Assembly: GCA_905233845.1 (NCBI GenBank)
Contig: CAJOFH010000013.1
Span: 30,531-94,530 of the forward strand
DNA from: an uncultured Muribaculaceae bacterium
GTDB taxonomy: Bacteria > Bacteroidota > Bacteroidia > Bacteroidales > Muribaculaceae
Reading direction: 5' to 3'
DNA length: 64,000 nucleotides
Numbering within the stretch: the first letter of the stretch is position 1; the number at the start of each line of letters is the position of its first letter. Below the pieces are notes generated by a model, which saw only the letters and a program-made list of their open reading frames with translations, searched no databases and had not been told where the DNA came from. Position numbers and translations under genes: made by a program. Positions 33,601 to 41,658 of the stretch are shown here, piece after piece.

Positions 33601-35488
33601 TCTCACGGCTAACGAACGCATCTCGATAGAGGCACAGCTGTATGAAGTCCTGCGCAAGCAGACCGAGACCGCCAACAAGAAGACCATCGAGGATGAGAAT
33701 CGGCTGTATGCGCTCCGAAAGTCGGAGACGCAGCAGCAGTACATCGACGGCTTGTTGTCGACCGAGGCATACAACGAGCAGATGCAGCGCATCGAGCTTG
33801 AACACCTCAAAGCCATCAAGGACATCTACAGTGACCAGGCGTTCGCGCCCATCACCGAGTGGGAGGAAACCAAGCGGCAAGCAGCCGAGATGATGCAGAC
33901 GCAGTTCAACGGCAACGTCGACCTGCTCAACAGACCCGTCATTGACGCTCACGAGCTGACAAAGGCGGGCTGGAAAGGCAATCCGCAAAACGAGGGAGAG
34001 GCCACCGCGACGGTGTACTCATCCCAGTACGGCATCAAGGACTCCACAGGACAAGTCCGTGAAATCCTTGTCACGCCCATCTTACCCGACGGCTCAGTCC
34101 TTACAGAGAAAGAACTGAAAGATTACGTCTACAAGACGCTGCAGGGTGCAGAGGACATTCTCGAAGCCGATGACAAAGGATTGGTCATCGCCGTGGACGT
34201 AAGCGCAGACGGCAAGGCTGGCGAGAATCTGCACACCATGCAGGAAGCCTACAATTCGTCAAAGCCGAATGTAGATGAAAAGGCATGGGCTAACTTCCTC
34301 GCTGCCGAAGAAGCCTATCAGAACAAACTGATTGCCGAGCAGCAGAAGAAGCAGCGTGAGGCAGAGGAAGCCGAGCAGAAGCACCAGGCTGAACTCAAAC
34401 GCATCAAGGACGAGTATTTCGGCAACAACGCAGCCGAAAACAAGGCTCTCTACGACGAAGCCATCTCGAACCTTGATAAAGTGTACCAAGCCGAGGTAGC
34501 GGCAGCTGGCGACAATGCGAAGGAGAAACTTCGCATTGACGAGGCTTATGAGAAAGCCAAGCTCGCCTTGAAGAAGAAGTACAATCAGATGGGCGGCGAG
34601 GAAGACCGCAACGCCATGCAGAAGTGGAACCAGGATCTGCTCGACTGGCTCAATGGCGACGGCGGACAGGCCGTCACCAAGAGCGTCGAAACATTGACAT
34701 CGGGAATGTCAAGTATCTTCTCGCAGCTCTCCTCACTTGTGCAAGCCGAGATGGAGATTGAAACCGCTGCCGTGGAGAAACGCTACGAGCGTGAGGTGTC
34801 TATGGCAGAGGGCAACAAATACAAGACCAAGCAGCTTGAAAAGCAGAAGCAGAAAGAGATTGCAAAGGTCAAGGACGAGGCAAATAGGAAACTGTTCGCC
34901 ATGCAGGTAATCCAAGCCGTGGCGCAGACGGCAACGGCTGCGCTCAACGCCTACTCATCGGCTGCCGCTATTCCTGTGGTGGGCTACATACTCGCGCCTA
35001 TCGCCGCAGCGATGGCTATTGCCGCTGGCGCAATACAGATTGCGACCATCAAGAAGCAACAGCAAGCCAGCACCGCGCAGGGCTATGCCCGGGGCGGTTT
35101 CACCAAGCAGGGCGCAGTCGATGAGGTAGCTGGTGTCGTTCACGCAGGAGAGTGGGTGGCAAGTCAGAAGCTCCTTGCCTCACCGGTGGCTCGCCCACTC
35201 ATCGAGGCCCTGGACTATGCGCAGCGGACAAACACAATCGGCAGTTTGAGACAGTCCGATGTGAGCCGCACGATTACTGCTCCCGCAGTATTGGCGCAGT
35301 CCCAAGCCCCGACAGTCATTGTTCAAGAGAACAAAACTCTGCGTGAAACGCTCGCTCGCTTGAATGAAAGGCTAAATGAGCCTTTCGTCACCGTGAACAC
35401 CGTGACTGGTGATCTCGGTATCAAGCAAGCGCAAGATGATTACCAGCGATTGATGAACAATAAATCCCCGAAGAATAAACGCAAGTAA
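30686..35488 (+). CDS. Phage tail tape measure protein
   Basis: At 1600 residues this is by far the longest gene. The N-terminal third matches TP901-type tape measures: a coiled coil (residues 20-140), a hydrophobic segment (SLMGIAALVTGLVMAG) and the EMEEEIANTIKYTGMARDEV ... MSASAMSRLIMMLFQ core. Hydrophobic spans recur at about 485-530, and the C-terminal region has long coiled coils, the hydrophobic AAIPVVGYILAPIAAAMAIA and an ARGGFTKQGAVDEVAGVVHA motif. It sets tail length, implying a long non-contractile or contractile tail. Length suggests a tail of roughly 200 nm or more, by the usual residue rule. Confidence 0.92.
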   Translation: MSNINSQATVNLTVNGQQPLQVLQMLKQRAMELENAIAKAAMAGNKVELRKLRRELSDTKRQMREIETSTQQVERVMLRLDRATPKELNKTLQTLNRQLEYMERGSAAWNSHVAKIQRVKAELAKVNAELRTQESFWTRFNRKLNDWQTSLMGIAALVTGLVMAGRKAVNSYAEMEEEIANTIKYTGMARDEVVAMNDSFKAMDTRTGRDKLNELAQEAGRLGKNTRESVQGYVEAADIINVALVDLGEGATQVIAKLTNIFGVEQILGTKDAMLAVGSTVNVLSQNCTAAKPYLVQFAQRMAGVGAQARMTIPEILAFAATLDANGQKVEMSASAMSRLIMMLFQKPQEIAKTVGLDVEKFTETLNRSTNEGVLMFLGKLQEIGEADALAALSPLFKDLGMDGIRMAQVLATLATHLDMVKWEQKEANKAFTEATSATREYNIFNNTAQAGIDKARKHIHELAIELGEKLLPLYKHIMTSGSAMLRFLNVLVNFFVQYKGLIVTFTASWIAYKVAVNASNIAFKAHYYWLVITEGAQKLLGTATLALKIAFYALTGQVEKAKAAYTAFHLLTKTTPWGIILAAVTALGVGIYNLCTRTDELTKKTNEAVKAAKGYNAEAVKEQHELDVLFGKLKGAEKGTKEYEDAKRAIINQYGKYLSGLINEKGEILNLEAAYNRLTLAVRRSAQERGIAAAREQIDQEYYKSLASGLTDLQASLESAGATTRDAAEIVAAVSSAMAAGKPIPQNYINKINGYSKGIEWRLLPDWVGGSQHPFWGGDSRKPAPIVNRMYNAYETHRKGLAALDAMEDGVSPLRHIDNYYLKGTIGQLEKIVKNNQAGNAIVFIEGTQQGEYKEVSVAEAKQLLTQYREELAYRGASKTDATGLNLDTTGGTGGAAGGVGGASPKTTKGGGRGGSQKSEDKFKAEKDWREYQEALNRIAYATGEKNYEEYTNRMLEIEEAFYRKQLAHADLTANERISIEAQLYEVLRKQTETANKKTIEDENRLYALRKSETQQQYIDGLLSTEAYNEQMQRIELEHLKAIKDIYSDQAFAPITEWEETKRQAAEMMQTQFNGNVDLLNRPVIDAHELTKAGWKGNPQNEGEATATVYSSQYGIKDSTGQVREILVTPILPDGSVLTEKELKDYVYKTLQGAEDILEADDKGLVIAVDVSADGKAGENLHTMQEAYNSSKPNVDEKAWANFLAAEEAYQNKLIAEQQKKQREAEEAEQKHQAELKRIKDEYFGNNAAENKALYDEAISNLDKVYQAEVAAAGDNAKEKLRIDEAYEKAKLALKKKYNQMGGEEDRNAMQKWNQDLLDWLNGDGGQAVTKSVETLTSGMSSIFSQLSSLVQAEMEIETAAVEKRYEREVSMAEGNKYKTKQLEKQKQKEIAKVKDEANRKLFAMQVIQAVAQTATAALNAYSSAAAIPVVGYILAPIAAAMAIAAGAIQIATIKKQQQASTAQGYARGGFTKQGAVDEVAGVVHAGEWVASQKLLASPVARPLIEALDYAQRTNTIGSLRQSDVSRTITAPAVLAQSQAPTVIVQENKTLRETLARLNERLNEPFVTVNTVTGDLGIKQAQDDYQRLMNNKSPKNKRK

Positions 35489-35490
35489 CT

Positions 35491-37518
35491 ATGGCTATAT
35501 CACTACAAATCGACGGCAAGCAAGCTGCCTTGAAAAAAGGCTCGTCAATAGAGTATGTTTCCGAGAATCGTGCGTTTACCGACGCTGACGATTACTCGAT
35601 GGAGATAGAGCTGCCGCTTGCCGACTGTCCGCAGAACATCGCCATCTTCGGACTGCTCACACGCAAGGACATCGACACAGAAGAAATCTTCTTTGACGCT
35701 GTGTTGCAGGACACCAACTTCTACAAGCGTGGTGCCGTCGTTATCACAGGCATCACCAATGAAGCCGTCAAGGTGCAGTTCTTGGAGAAAAGAAGTTACC
35801 AAAACTTCTTTCCTCACTTTGATGAAACATACATCGACGAACTCGACTTGGGAGAATGGCCGAATATCTACCCCAACAATCTTTCGAGCGGTGGAATGAG
35901 CGGCAATCCTCGCCCCGATACTGGCGGCGGTGAGACGACATACGACTCACCTGCGAATCTGTGGGCGAGGTGGCAGGACTACACTGCCTTGCCGTGGGTC
36001 AACAACTATTCGGGCAATCTCCAAAACTGCGCTCGCTGGAACGCGAGCCAAAACAAGTACGAGTGGAAAGTCAATCCCGACAACGACGAGGACACGGACT
36101 TCACCCGTGGCCTCTCGTTCCAGCCCAATCTGCTCTGGCTCACAAAGCAGATCTGCGATGCTTTGGGCTACGGTTATGACTTCTCATCGTGGGAGAACAG
36201 CGATTACAAGTACCTGCTCGTGGTCAACACCTTGCCTTATACCTGGAGCATCCGCAAGTGGGCGGCTGCGCTGCCGCACTGGACGGTCAACGAGTTTTTC
36301 AAGGAACTGGAAAAACTCTTGCTCTGCGAGTTTGACATTGACCACGCAAAGGCTCTCGTCACCTGCTCGGTCACGAGCGAGAACGTGGGCAATGCCGGTG
36401 TGGTGAATATCGACAAGGTGATTGACGCTTACTCGGTGGAAGTTTCCACCGACGAGGACAAGGACGGTTACAAGCCAATGCTGAATCAAGGCTTTGCAGA
36501 GGGCGGTCATAGACTGGATAACATCTATAACGCCCAGTGGTACATCGACAAGAAGACACGAGCCGACGGCACGGTGGCTTGTACCGAATGGCCCACGCTG
36601 CAAGACCTTTTCAACAGCAATCTGCCGCAGGATTCCGTCAGTGACACTGGCGGCGGTCGAAGCGACTACGCTCAATATCCGGGCGGCAAGTGGGGCTTGC
36701 ACCATGTGCAGGATATAGATACTTACTTCGTTCTCGAAGTGATGAAACGTGTGGAGTACAGGACTACTCCTTTCACGATACACTCCGAGCACATGAAGTG
36801 GGGGAATGTGTGTAGGCTGGTACCAGTGAACCGCTTCGGTCCAGTCATTCTCGACAAGGAGAATGAGGACGATGTAGAGGAAATAGGCATCATTCCTGCT
36901 TGGATTGACGAAACCGACGAGACCTACGGCAACGTCGTGTTCCTCGACTGCGGAGAGAGCGGTGACGACGACACGAACTCGGCACATCAGACACACCAGT
37001 ACGTTCCCGATGGTGTGACGTGGCAGGAGCACGTAGATCCCGATGTGCCTATTCAGTTCGGAGCTTTCTCCAGCGTGAGCGACGGAAAGAAAGAGAGCAG
37101 CGGTGCCGTGTTCGACAAGCTCTTTGTCGCATTTTGGTGGGGCGACTACCTGCGCAACAAGCCGCAGTTGCCCCATCCGTGGACGGACACCTTTGACATG
37201 ACTTATTCATACGTCGCTCCCACAGTCCTAACGGACAACAGCCAGCTCACAATCATTTGGGGTGTGATATACAGCGGTCGCAACTACTCCCTGCGTATCA
37301 ACAACAACGCCTACGGACAAAGCAGCGAGCGGTCAACCTACATCGAGGTTGACCAGAAGAAGAAGTACTCCTTCTCCTTCCTCGCTGATGAAATCCCCAA
37401 TGTCCGCAGTCTGTTCTACATCGAGGGCAAGAAATACTTGTGCGCCAAGATTACTGCTCAGTTTGACGAGAACGGCATGAGCCATCTCCTTAAAGGCGAC
37501 TTTTACAAGGTAGTGTAG
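35491..37518 (+). CDS. Tail tip/baseplate protein after tape measure
   Basis: A 675-residue protein starting 2 bp after the tape measure gene, where distal tail or tail-hub proteins are encoded. The N-terminus (ISLQIDGKQAALKKGSSIEY) is beta-rich like distal tail proteins, and a loop with glycine-rich DTGGGETTYDS follows near residue 143. The C-terminal part is rich in aromatic strands. It may combine tip and receptor contact. No enzymatic motif was seen. Confidence 0.6.
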   Translation: MAISLQIDGKQAALKKGSSIEYVSENRAFTDADDYSMEIELPLADCPQNIAIFGLLTRKDIDTEEIFFDAVLQDTNFYKRGAVVITGITNEAVKVQFLEKRSYQNFFPHFDETYIDELDLGEWPNIYPNNLSSGGMSGNPRPDTGGGETTYDSPANLWARWQDYTALPWVNNYSGNLQNCARWNASQNKYEWKVNPDNDEDTDFTRGLSFQPNLLWLTKQICDALGYGYDFSSWENSDYKYLLVVNTLPYTWSIRKWAAALPHWTVNEFFKELEKLLLCEFDIDHAKALVTCSVTSENVGNAGVVNIDKVIDAYSVEVSTDEDKDGYKPMLNQGFAEGGHRLDNIYNAQWYIDKKTRADGTVACTEWPTLQDLFNSNLPQDSVSDTGGGRSDYAQYPGGKWGLHHVQDIDTYFVLEVMKRVEYRTTPFTIHSEHMKWGNVCRLVPVNRFGPVILDKENEDDVEEIGIIPAWIDETDETYGNVVFLDCGESGDDDTNSAHQTHQYVPDGVTWQEHVDPDVPIQFGAFSSVSDGKKESSGAVFDKLFVAFWWGDYLRNKPQLPHPWTDTFDMTYSYVAPTVLTDNSQLTIIWGVIYSGRNYSLRINNNAYGQSSERSTYIEVDQKKKYSFSFLADEIPNVRSLFYIEGKKYLCAKITAQFDENGMSHLLKGDFYKVV

Positions 37519-37556
37519 ACAAAATGGGTACATTATAGGGTACACTCAAAATAGAG

Positions 37557-37597
37557 AAAAAGCATAGAATGGGTAATCCCAAACTATGCTTTTTTTG
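37557..37597. terminator. Bidirectional terminator between tail and integrase genes
   Basis: AAAAGCATAG pairs with CTATGCTTTT, with a loop containing GGGT/ATCCC, flanked by As on one side and Ts on the other. It can end both the rightward tail operon and the leftward integrase transcript. Confidence 0.8.
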
Positions 37598-37621
37598 ATG
37601 TCTATTTGTGTACCACTAAAT

Positions 37622-37717
37622 GCTACACTTTGAAGTACACTTCGAGTTACACCTTTGGTTGCACTTTTAGTTACACCTTTAGTTACACTCTCGGTTATAC
37701 ATTTGGGTACACTTATG
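37622..37717. repeat. Eight degenerate 12-bp tandem repeats beside the integrase
   Basis: Units such as GTTACACCTTTG, GTTACACCTTTA and GGTACACTTATG repeat with a strict 12-bp period up to the integrase stop. Two more GGGTACA-type units lie at 37525 and 37537, 12 bp apart, on the other side of the terminator. The array gives an incidental frame (SYTF-type tetrapeptides). Arm-type binding sites for integrase or excisionase are the best guess. Confidence 0.7.
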
Positions 37718-37724
37718 GGTACGT

Positions 37725-38960
37725 CTATTTCTTGCCATATAGCACCCAGTCAAGCACTTTTCTATTGGCCTCATCGACCTTGCTTTGGTCAAAGTCAATG
37801 TAGATGTCGGTCACTGTGTTGTTGCCGTGTCCGAGAGCATGGGCGATAGTGTCCTTCGGAATGTCAAGAGAAGCGGCGATTGTAGCCCACGAGTGACGCG
37901 CCCAATACGTTGATATTTGGGGAAATAGTGGCTCGTATTCTTTCTTGCCTCCACGCCCTACACGCTTCACTGGACCAATCTTTTTCAAAGCTCGGTTCAT
38001 TCGTTTTGTGTAGTCCTTATAGTCCTTGTATCGGTCAAGAATGTTAAGCAGCCACTTCTCGCCACGGTAGCGATTGATGATTTCCAACGCCTCTGGCTCA
38101 ACCTTTATACTATAAAGGCGGTTAGTCTTTGCTCTGTGAAACTCCACCCGGCCATCCACAATAGCCGTGAGGTTGCAAAGGTCAATCGCATTGATACCCA
38201 GCAGCATAAACATCAGCTTGAACATATCAAGATACTGTTGGGCGTGCTTCTCACAAGGATAGTTGAAAAACTTACGAAGTTCCTCTACTTTGAGGTTTCG
38301 CTTGGCAGTCGCAACATTGCGGATAGAGAAGCGACGGAACGGGTAGAACGTAGTGATTTCATCATCAAGAGCCTCGTTGAAAACGGCTCTGATGTTGCGC
38401 AAATGAATGTTGCGAGCGTTCTTTGAGGGTGATTGAGGGATGAGGTGAGAATCAAACTTCGTCAGCCATTCCTTTGTAATATCCTCGAAAGCAAGCGTTT
38501 CGAGTTTCTTACCTGCGAACTCAACCATACGCTTATATGTGTCCATATAAATGCGTTTGGTACTCGGCTTTTTGCTGTCAGCAAAAGCGAGGTAGCGTCT
38601 GACAAACAAGTTCTTACGCCGTTCCGCTTGTTCTTTAGCCTCGACCTTGCTGGGATTGAGTTTGCGCTCAATCTCTAGTTTAATGTCGTTGGCAGTCATA
38701 CTTTGCAGACTGCCAGCGTCAGCGAGGATAAAGATAGTACGCTCCACCTGCTGCATAATCCCCATCAAATACAGGTTTAGCACCTTTTGCTCTGGGTGGT
38801 TCACCACCATAGACTGCCCGCAGTCCCATTGCGTGGGCAGCAGTCGTGCATCAGTTGAGATGTACGAAGTCTTGTCACGGTGACCGATAGCCACCTTCAA
38901 GACCGACGGAGACCCAGGTTTCGTTCTCCGTGTGTCAAGGAAAAACTTAGTTCTTGCCAT
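37725..38960 (-). CDS. Phage tyrosine integrase
   Basis: ATG 38960 (MARTKFFLDTRRTKPG) is the natural start; the track's extension to 39035 is not needed. The 411-residue protein has an N-terminal arm-binding domain, a SAM-like core-binding domain (about residues 110-200) and a catalytic domain ending with the LGHGNNTVTDIYIDFD box that holds the nucleophilic tyrosine. The first catalytic arginine position reads GINAIDLCNL and the HxxR box reads YWARHSWAT, so the usual first R and the H are absent. IntDOT and relatives show similar departures. It lies beside tRNA-Pro, its likely attachment site. Confidence 0.93.
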   Translation of the reverse strand: MARTKFFLDTRRTKPGSPSVLKVAIGHRDKTSYISTDARLLPTQWDCGQSMVVNHPEQKVLNLYLMGIMQQVERTIFILADAGSLQSMTANDIKLEIERKLNPSKVEAKEQAERRKNLFVRRYLAFADSKKPSTKRIYMDTYKRMVEFAGKKLETLAFEDITKEWLTKFDSHLIPQSPSKNARNIHLRNIRAVFNEALDDEITTFYPFRRFSIRNVATAKRNLKVEELRKFFNYPCEKHAQQYLDMFKLMFMLLGINAIDLCNLTAIVDGRVEFHRAKTNRLYSIKVEPEALEIINRYRGEKWLLNILDRYKDYKDYTKRMNRALKKIGPVKRVGRGGKKEYEPLFPQISTYWARHSWATIAASLDIPKDTIAHALGHGNNTVTDIYIDFDQSKVDEANRKVLDWVLYGKK

Positions 38961-39008
38961 ATAAAACCTCCCGCTACTCTCCGCACAACTTTCGTGTCTC
39001 TCAAATCC

Positions 39009-39038
39009 ACCTTGTACGTACAAGGTAATGTACAAGGT
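39009..39038. promoter_or_regulatory. 18-bp palindrome plus third half-site upstream of integrase
   Basis: ACCTTGTAC-GTACAAGGT is a perfect palindrome (39009-39026), and GTACAAGGT occurs again at 39030-39038. It lies between the integrase start and the tRNA, a place for repressor, excisionase or integrase sites. Confidence 0.65.
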
Positions 39039-39179
39039 AAATGGGGCGATATGTTGAGAAATCGTGTAAAATTGTGCAAATTTGGCGTTTTTTTTAATGG
39101 CATTTACCGCCTAAAACGGCAAAAAAGTAAGGTCGGAAATAGGCTTAATCGCCTATTTACCAACCTTTTCCTTTTCAGT

Positions 39180-39253
39180 CGGGATGACTAGATTCGAACT
39201 AGCGACCCCACGCCCCCCAGACGCGTACTCTAACCGGACTGAGCTACATCCCG
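39180..39253 (-). tRNA. tRNA-Pro (anticodon GGG)
   Basis: The minus strand folds as a 74-nt tRNA: acceptor CGGGATG/CATCCCG, D-arm GCTC...GAGT, anticodon arm CGCGT-CTGGGGG-GCGTG with anticodon GGG, and T-arm GCTAG-TTCGAAT-CTAGT. CCA is not encoded. The 3' end faces the integrase, so the prophage probably joined the chromosome within the 3' half. The matching left copy is not in the window. Confidence 0.93.
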
Positions 39254-39303
39254 AACATACTGTTTCGAGGTGGCACTATGTGCCATTTTTTCGAAAAGCG
39301 ATG

Positions 39304-39311
39304 CAAAATTA
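39304..39311 (-). promoter_or_regulatory. -7 box TAATTTTG for tRNA-Pro
   Basis: On the minus strand TAATTTTGC lies 50 bp upstream of the tRNA 5' end. The stretch 39312-39487 holds no gene I can support. Confidence 0.5.
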
Positions 39312-39487
39312 CTGCTTTGGTTTGAATTGTGCAAGCATTTTGTGATTTTTTTCTTTTTTCCTACGTTTTTTCTTTCGTTATTTGTATGTTGTGTTCTAGA
39401 AAGTGTTGATTTCATTCTTGGAATTTCGATAAAAAAGTGGTGACTTTAAGCTGCCACCACTAATCTTAAAAAAATAATGCCTTGTAA

Positions 39488-39895
39488 TTAGTACTCCATC
39501 TTGGGAGGAAGCTCCTTAGCTTGAGCAACCATTTTCTCTACCTCTACGAGAGCGGGAACGCGGTTAACGAGGTTTTTCTGGTCATTTACCTCAACGAGTT
39601 TCTTGTGCAGGTTCTCGGGCACGCGGTTGCGCAACTCTTTCACAGTGTCAACGCCCGAAGCTTCGAGCAGCTCGCTGAATTGTGGTCCTACGCCGTTGAT
39701 GCGCATGAGGTCGGCATGATTTGCCCATTTCAGGATTAGTTTGCCGCTGATTCCGGTTTCGTCCTCGAGAGCTTTGCGTCCTGCAGGTTTGCAGCATTTT
39801 TCAAGAATAGCGTCGGTGTCTTTTATTCCGGCTGCGATCAGTTTCTCGGCATAGACATCGCCCACGCCCTCAATGTCGATGATTTTGTAAACCAT
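39488..39895 (-). CDS. DUF4332 helix-hairpin-helix protein
   Basis: A 135-residue protein made of two helix-hairpin-helix units: KIIDIEGVGDVYAEKLIAAG at the start and LMRINGVGPQFSELLEASGV in the middle. This matches the DUF4332 family, whose fold binds nucleic acid without sequence preference in related proteins. It stands alone and is the first host gene past the prophage. Confidence 0.8.
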   Translation of the reverse strand: MVYKIIDIEGVGDVYAEKLIAAGIKDTDAILEKCCKPAGRKALEDETGISGKLILKWANHADLMRINGVGPQFSELLEASGVDTVKELRNRVPENLHKKLVEVNDQKNLVNRVPALVEVEKMVAQAKELPPKMEY

Positions 39896-40021
39896 AATGT
39901 TAGTATTTAAAAGTTAATAAAAAGGTATTGTGTTAATTTGTGGGCAAATATACGTAGAAAAATTCCAAAAAGCAAATATACTGTGGCAAAAAGCGCAGTA
40001 ATAGAAATAAAAAAATGATTT

Positions 40022-40423
40022 TTATGTTCCTATGTTATGGGTTAAGTCCAAAATTGCAAATGCTACAATTGTTATTATTACAATCAAGTGGAGAAGTTGG
40101 TCTAGACCATATAGTATCCAGAATGGTTTCTTGGTATTGTCTCCTAAAGTTGGGAACTTCCTGCCCAACAAACCTTTACAATAGTCGATAACGAAATGGG
40201 TGATATATTCGAAAGCTGAGAGAGCAGCGGCTATGGGTGTGGTAACCCCGAAAGCCAGTAGCACGATGCCCATTAGCACGGTATGGATAGCGGCATGTAG
40301 TGCAATGTGTTGGAGCTTTTCGCCTGTGGCTTTTGCCTCAATCATCTGCTTTGTGGTTAGGCAGTAGTCGGCAAGGAAGTGGCAGACCAAAAGCGATATT
40401 ATCAATGTGAATGTAGTCATCAT
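40022..40423 (-). CDS. DUF3307 family membrane protein
   Basis: A 133-residue protein with four hydrophobic segments and the family's histidine/aspartate pattern: LVCHFLADYCLTTKQMIE at the start, HIALHAAIH, and FEYITHFVIDYCKG. DUF3307 proteins are inner-membrane proteins of unknown role. Its start overlaps the stop of the upstream HD-like gene, so the two form an operon. MMT and MT starts are both possible. Confidence 0.8.
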   Translation of the reverse strand: MMTTFTLIISLLVCHFLADYCLTTKQMIEAKATGEKLQHIALHAAIHTVLMGIVLLAFGVTTPIAAALSAFEYITHFVIDYCKGLLGRKFPTLGDNTKKPFWILYGLDQLLHLIVIITIVAFAILDLTHNIGT

Positions 40424-40935
40424 TCAAATAATGAAAAATCAGCATTAAATCCCATATAGAACTCGGTATAATCGGGGTTTGAAACAAATTCTGCCCCTTG
40501 TTTTGTTGCCATTCTATCGGGCAAAGGGATTATGCCTACTCTTGGCAGGTCCATTCGGTCCGCGTCGAAGCAAATATCGATTGTCATGTCGCCTGTTCGT
40601 AGCTCGATAGTGTGCAGTTCGCATGCTCGTTTGAGTTTTGCGATTTGTTCATCATTCAGAAAACTCAATTGTGTTTGGCGAATAGAATCAATGAGTCTTG
40701 AAGCTCTGGGCCCGTGGGCGAGATCTTCTCCATTATTCTTTCTTTCTGAGTCATGAATATAGGCGAATGCCATGATGACGTCCAAGTCGGCCCCTTCTTG
40801 GAAAAGCATACTTCCAAACTTGGCGACTCTGTCCCAATGATTTACGCCATGAATAGAGCCTAATTTTTGTGGCCATCGAGCGGCGCTGAATCGTCGCAGT
40901 TTTTCAATGTCGAGTTTATTGCCTTTTAATTCCAT
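40420..40935 (-). CDS. HD-domain-like hydrolase
   Basis: A 171-residue protein with the metal-binding pattern of HD phosphohydrolases: GVNHWDRVAKFG, AYIHDSERKNNGEDLAHG, CELHT and CFDADRMDLPR. The family removes phosphate from nucleotides or similar compounds; the substrate cannot be told. It is translationally coupled to the DUF3307 gene. Confidence 0.75.
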   Translation of the reverse strand: MELKGNKLDIEKLRRFSAARWPQKLGSIHGVNHWDRVAKFGSMLFQEGADLDVIMAFAYIHDSERKNNGEDLAHGPRASRLIDSIRQTQLSFLNDEQIAKLKRACELHTIELRTGDMTIDICFDADRMDLPRVGIIPLPDRMATKQGAEFVSNPDYTEFYMGFNADFSLFE

Positions 40936-40952
40936 GAGTTTTTTGTACTATA

Positions 40953-41477
40953 TCAGAATATCAGTTGCATTATTTCAACATCGTGGACCTCAGTTCCGTG
41001 GTTTATCCATTTTTTTAGGAGGCCTGCGGCGGTGAAGCCGTGCTTCTTGAGCAGTGCGGTGCAAATCGTATTGTTCACTGGCACCAGTGCATAGAGTTGG
41101 AATAGTCCCAGATAGTCGCGAACATAGCCAACAGCGAGTTTGAGGGCCTCGTCACCTAGACCTTTTCCTTCATGCGATTTGTCAATCATTATGCCTAGTT
41201 CTGCTCGGTTGTTGAACGGGTCAAAGTTGGTGAAATCAACGGTGCCCACTGGCTCGCCAGTCTCGGTGAGCGTTATCATCAAACGTAGCTGACGAGTAGT
41301 GAAGATATCACTGTCGTAGTTCTGTAAGTACTGCCAAAGGTAGCTCTTAGGCGATGGTGTCATGATGTTGCTTACAGTCCACAACCAAGAATCATTCTCC
41401 CACTTATATAGCACGTCAAGGTCGGTAGGCTCAAGTGAGCGTAGTGCCACGATGTCGTTAGATATTATTTTTTTCAT
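40953..41477 (-). CDS. GNAT family N-acetyltransferase
   Basis: A 174-residue protein of the RimJ/SpeG type: IVALRSLEPTDLDVLYKWEN at the start, AELGIMIDKSHEGKGLGDEA with the acetyl-CoA-binding Q/RxxGxG/A-like loop (HEGKGLGDEA), and NNTICTALLKKHGFTAAGLL near the end. It transfers an acetyl group to an amine; polyamine or protein N-termini are possible acceptors. Confidence 0.88.
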   Translation of the reverse strand: MKKIISNDIVALRSLEPTDLDVLYKWENDSWLWTVSNIMTPSPKSYLWQYLQNYDSDIFTTRQLRLMITLTETGEPVGTVDFTNFDPFNNRAELGIMIDKSHEGKGLGDEALKLAVGYVRDYLGLFQLYALVPVNNTICTALLKKHGFTAAGLLKKWINHGTEVHDVEIMQLIF

Positions 41478-41600
41478 GTCTTTTTTTATTCTTTGTTGTG
41501 CAAATTTAATGATAATTTTTGTGACGATGCATTTTTTGTACCATTTTTGGATTAATTAGGCTATGTTTCGGCAATAAAAATGAAAAACTTTGTTTTTGAT

Positions 41601-41631
41601 TTTGTATTTCTCTCAACTTGCACTAATTTTG
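41601..41631 (+). promoter_or_regulatory. Consensus promoter for pantothenate kinase gene
   Basis: TTTG (41601-41604), 19-bp spacer, TAATTTTG (41624-41631), 27 bp before ATG 41659: a full Bacteroidota promoter. Confidence 0.7.
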
Positions 41632-41658
41632 GGCACTATTTGTAAAAAAGAGAAAATT

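Noticed and set aside
37606-37803. 65-residue frame with SYTF repeats
   Set aside because: It is the translation of the 12-bp DNA repeats and overlaps the integrase gene.
1-39180. Diversity-generating retroelement near the fibre gene
   Set aside because: No reverse transcriptase and no template/variable repeat pair was seen.
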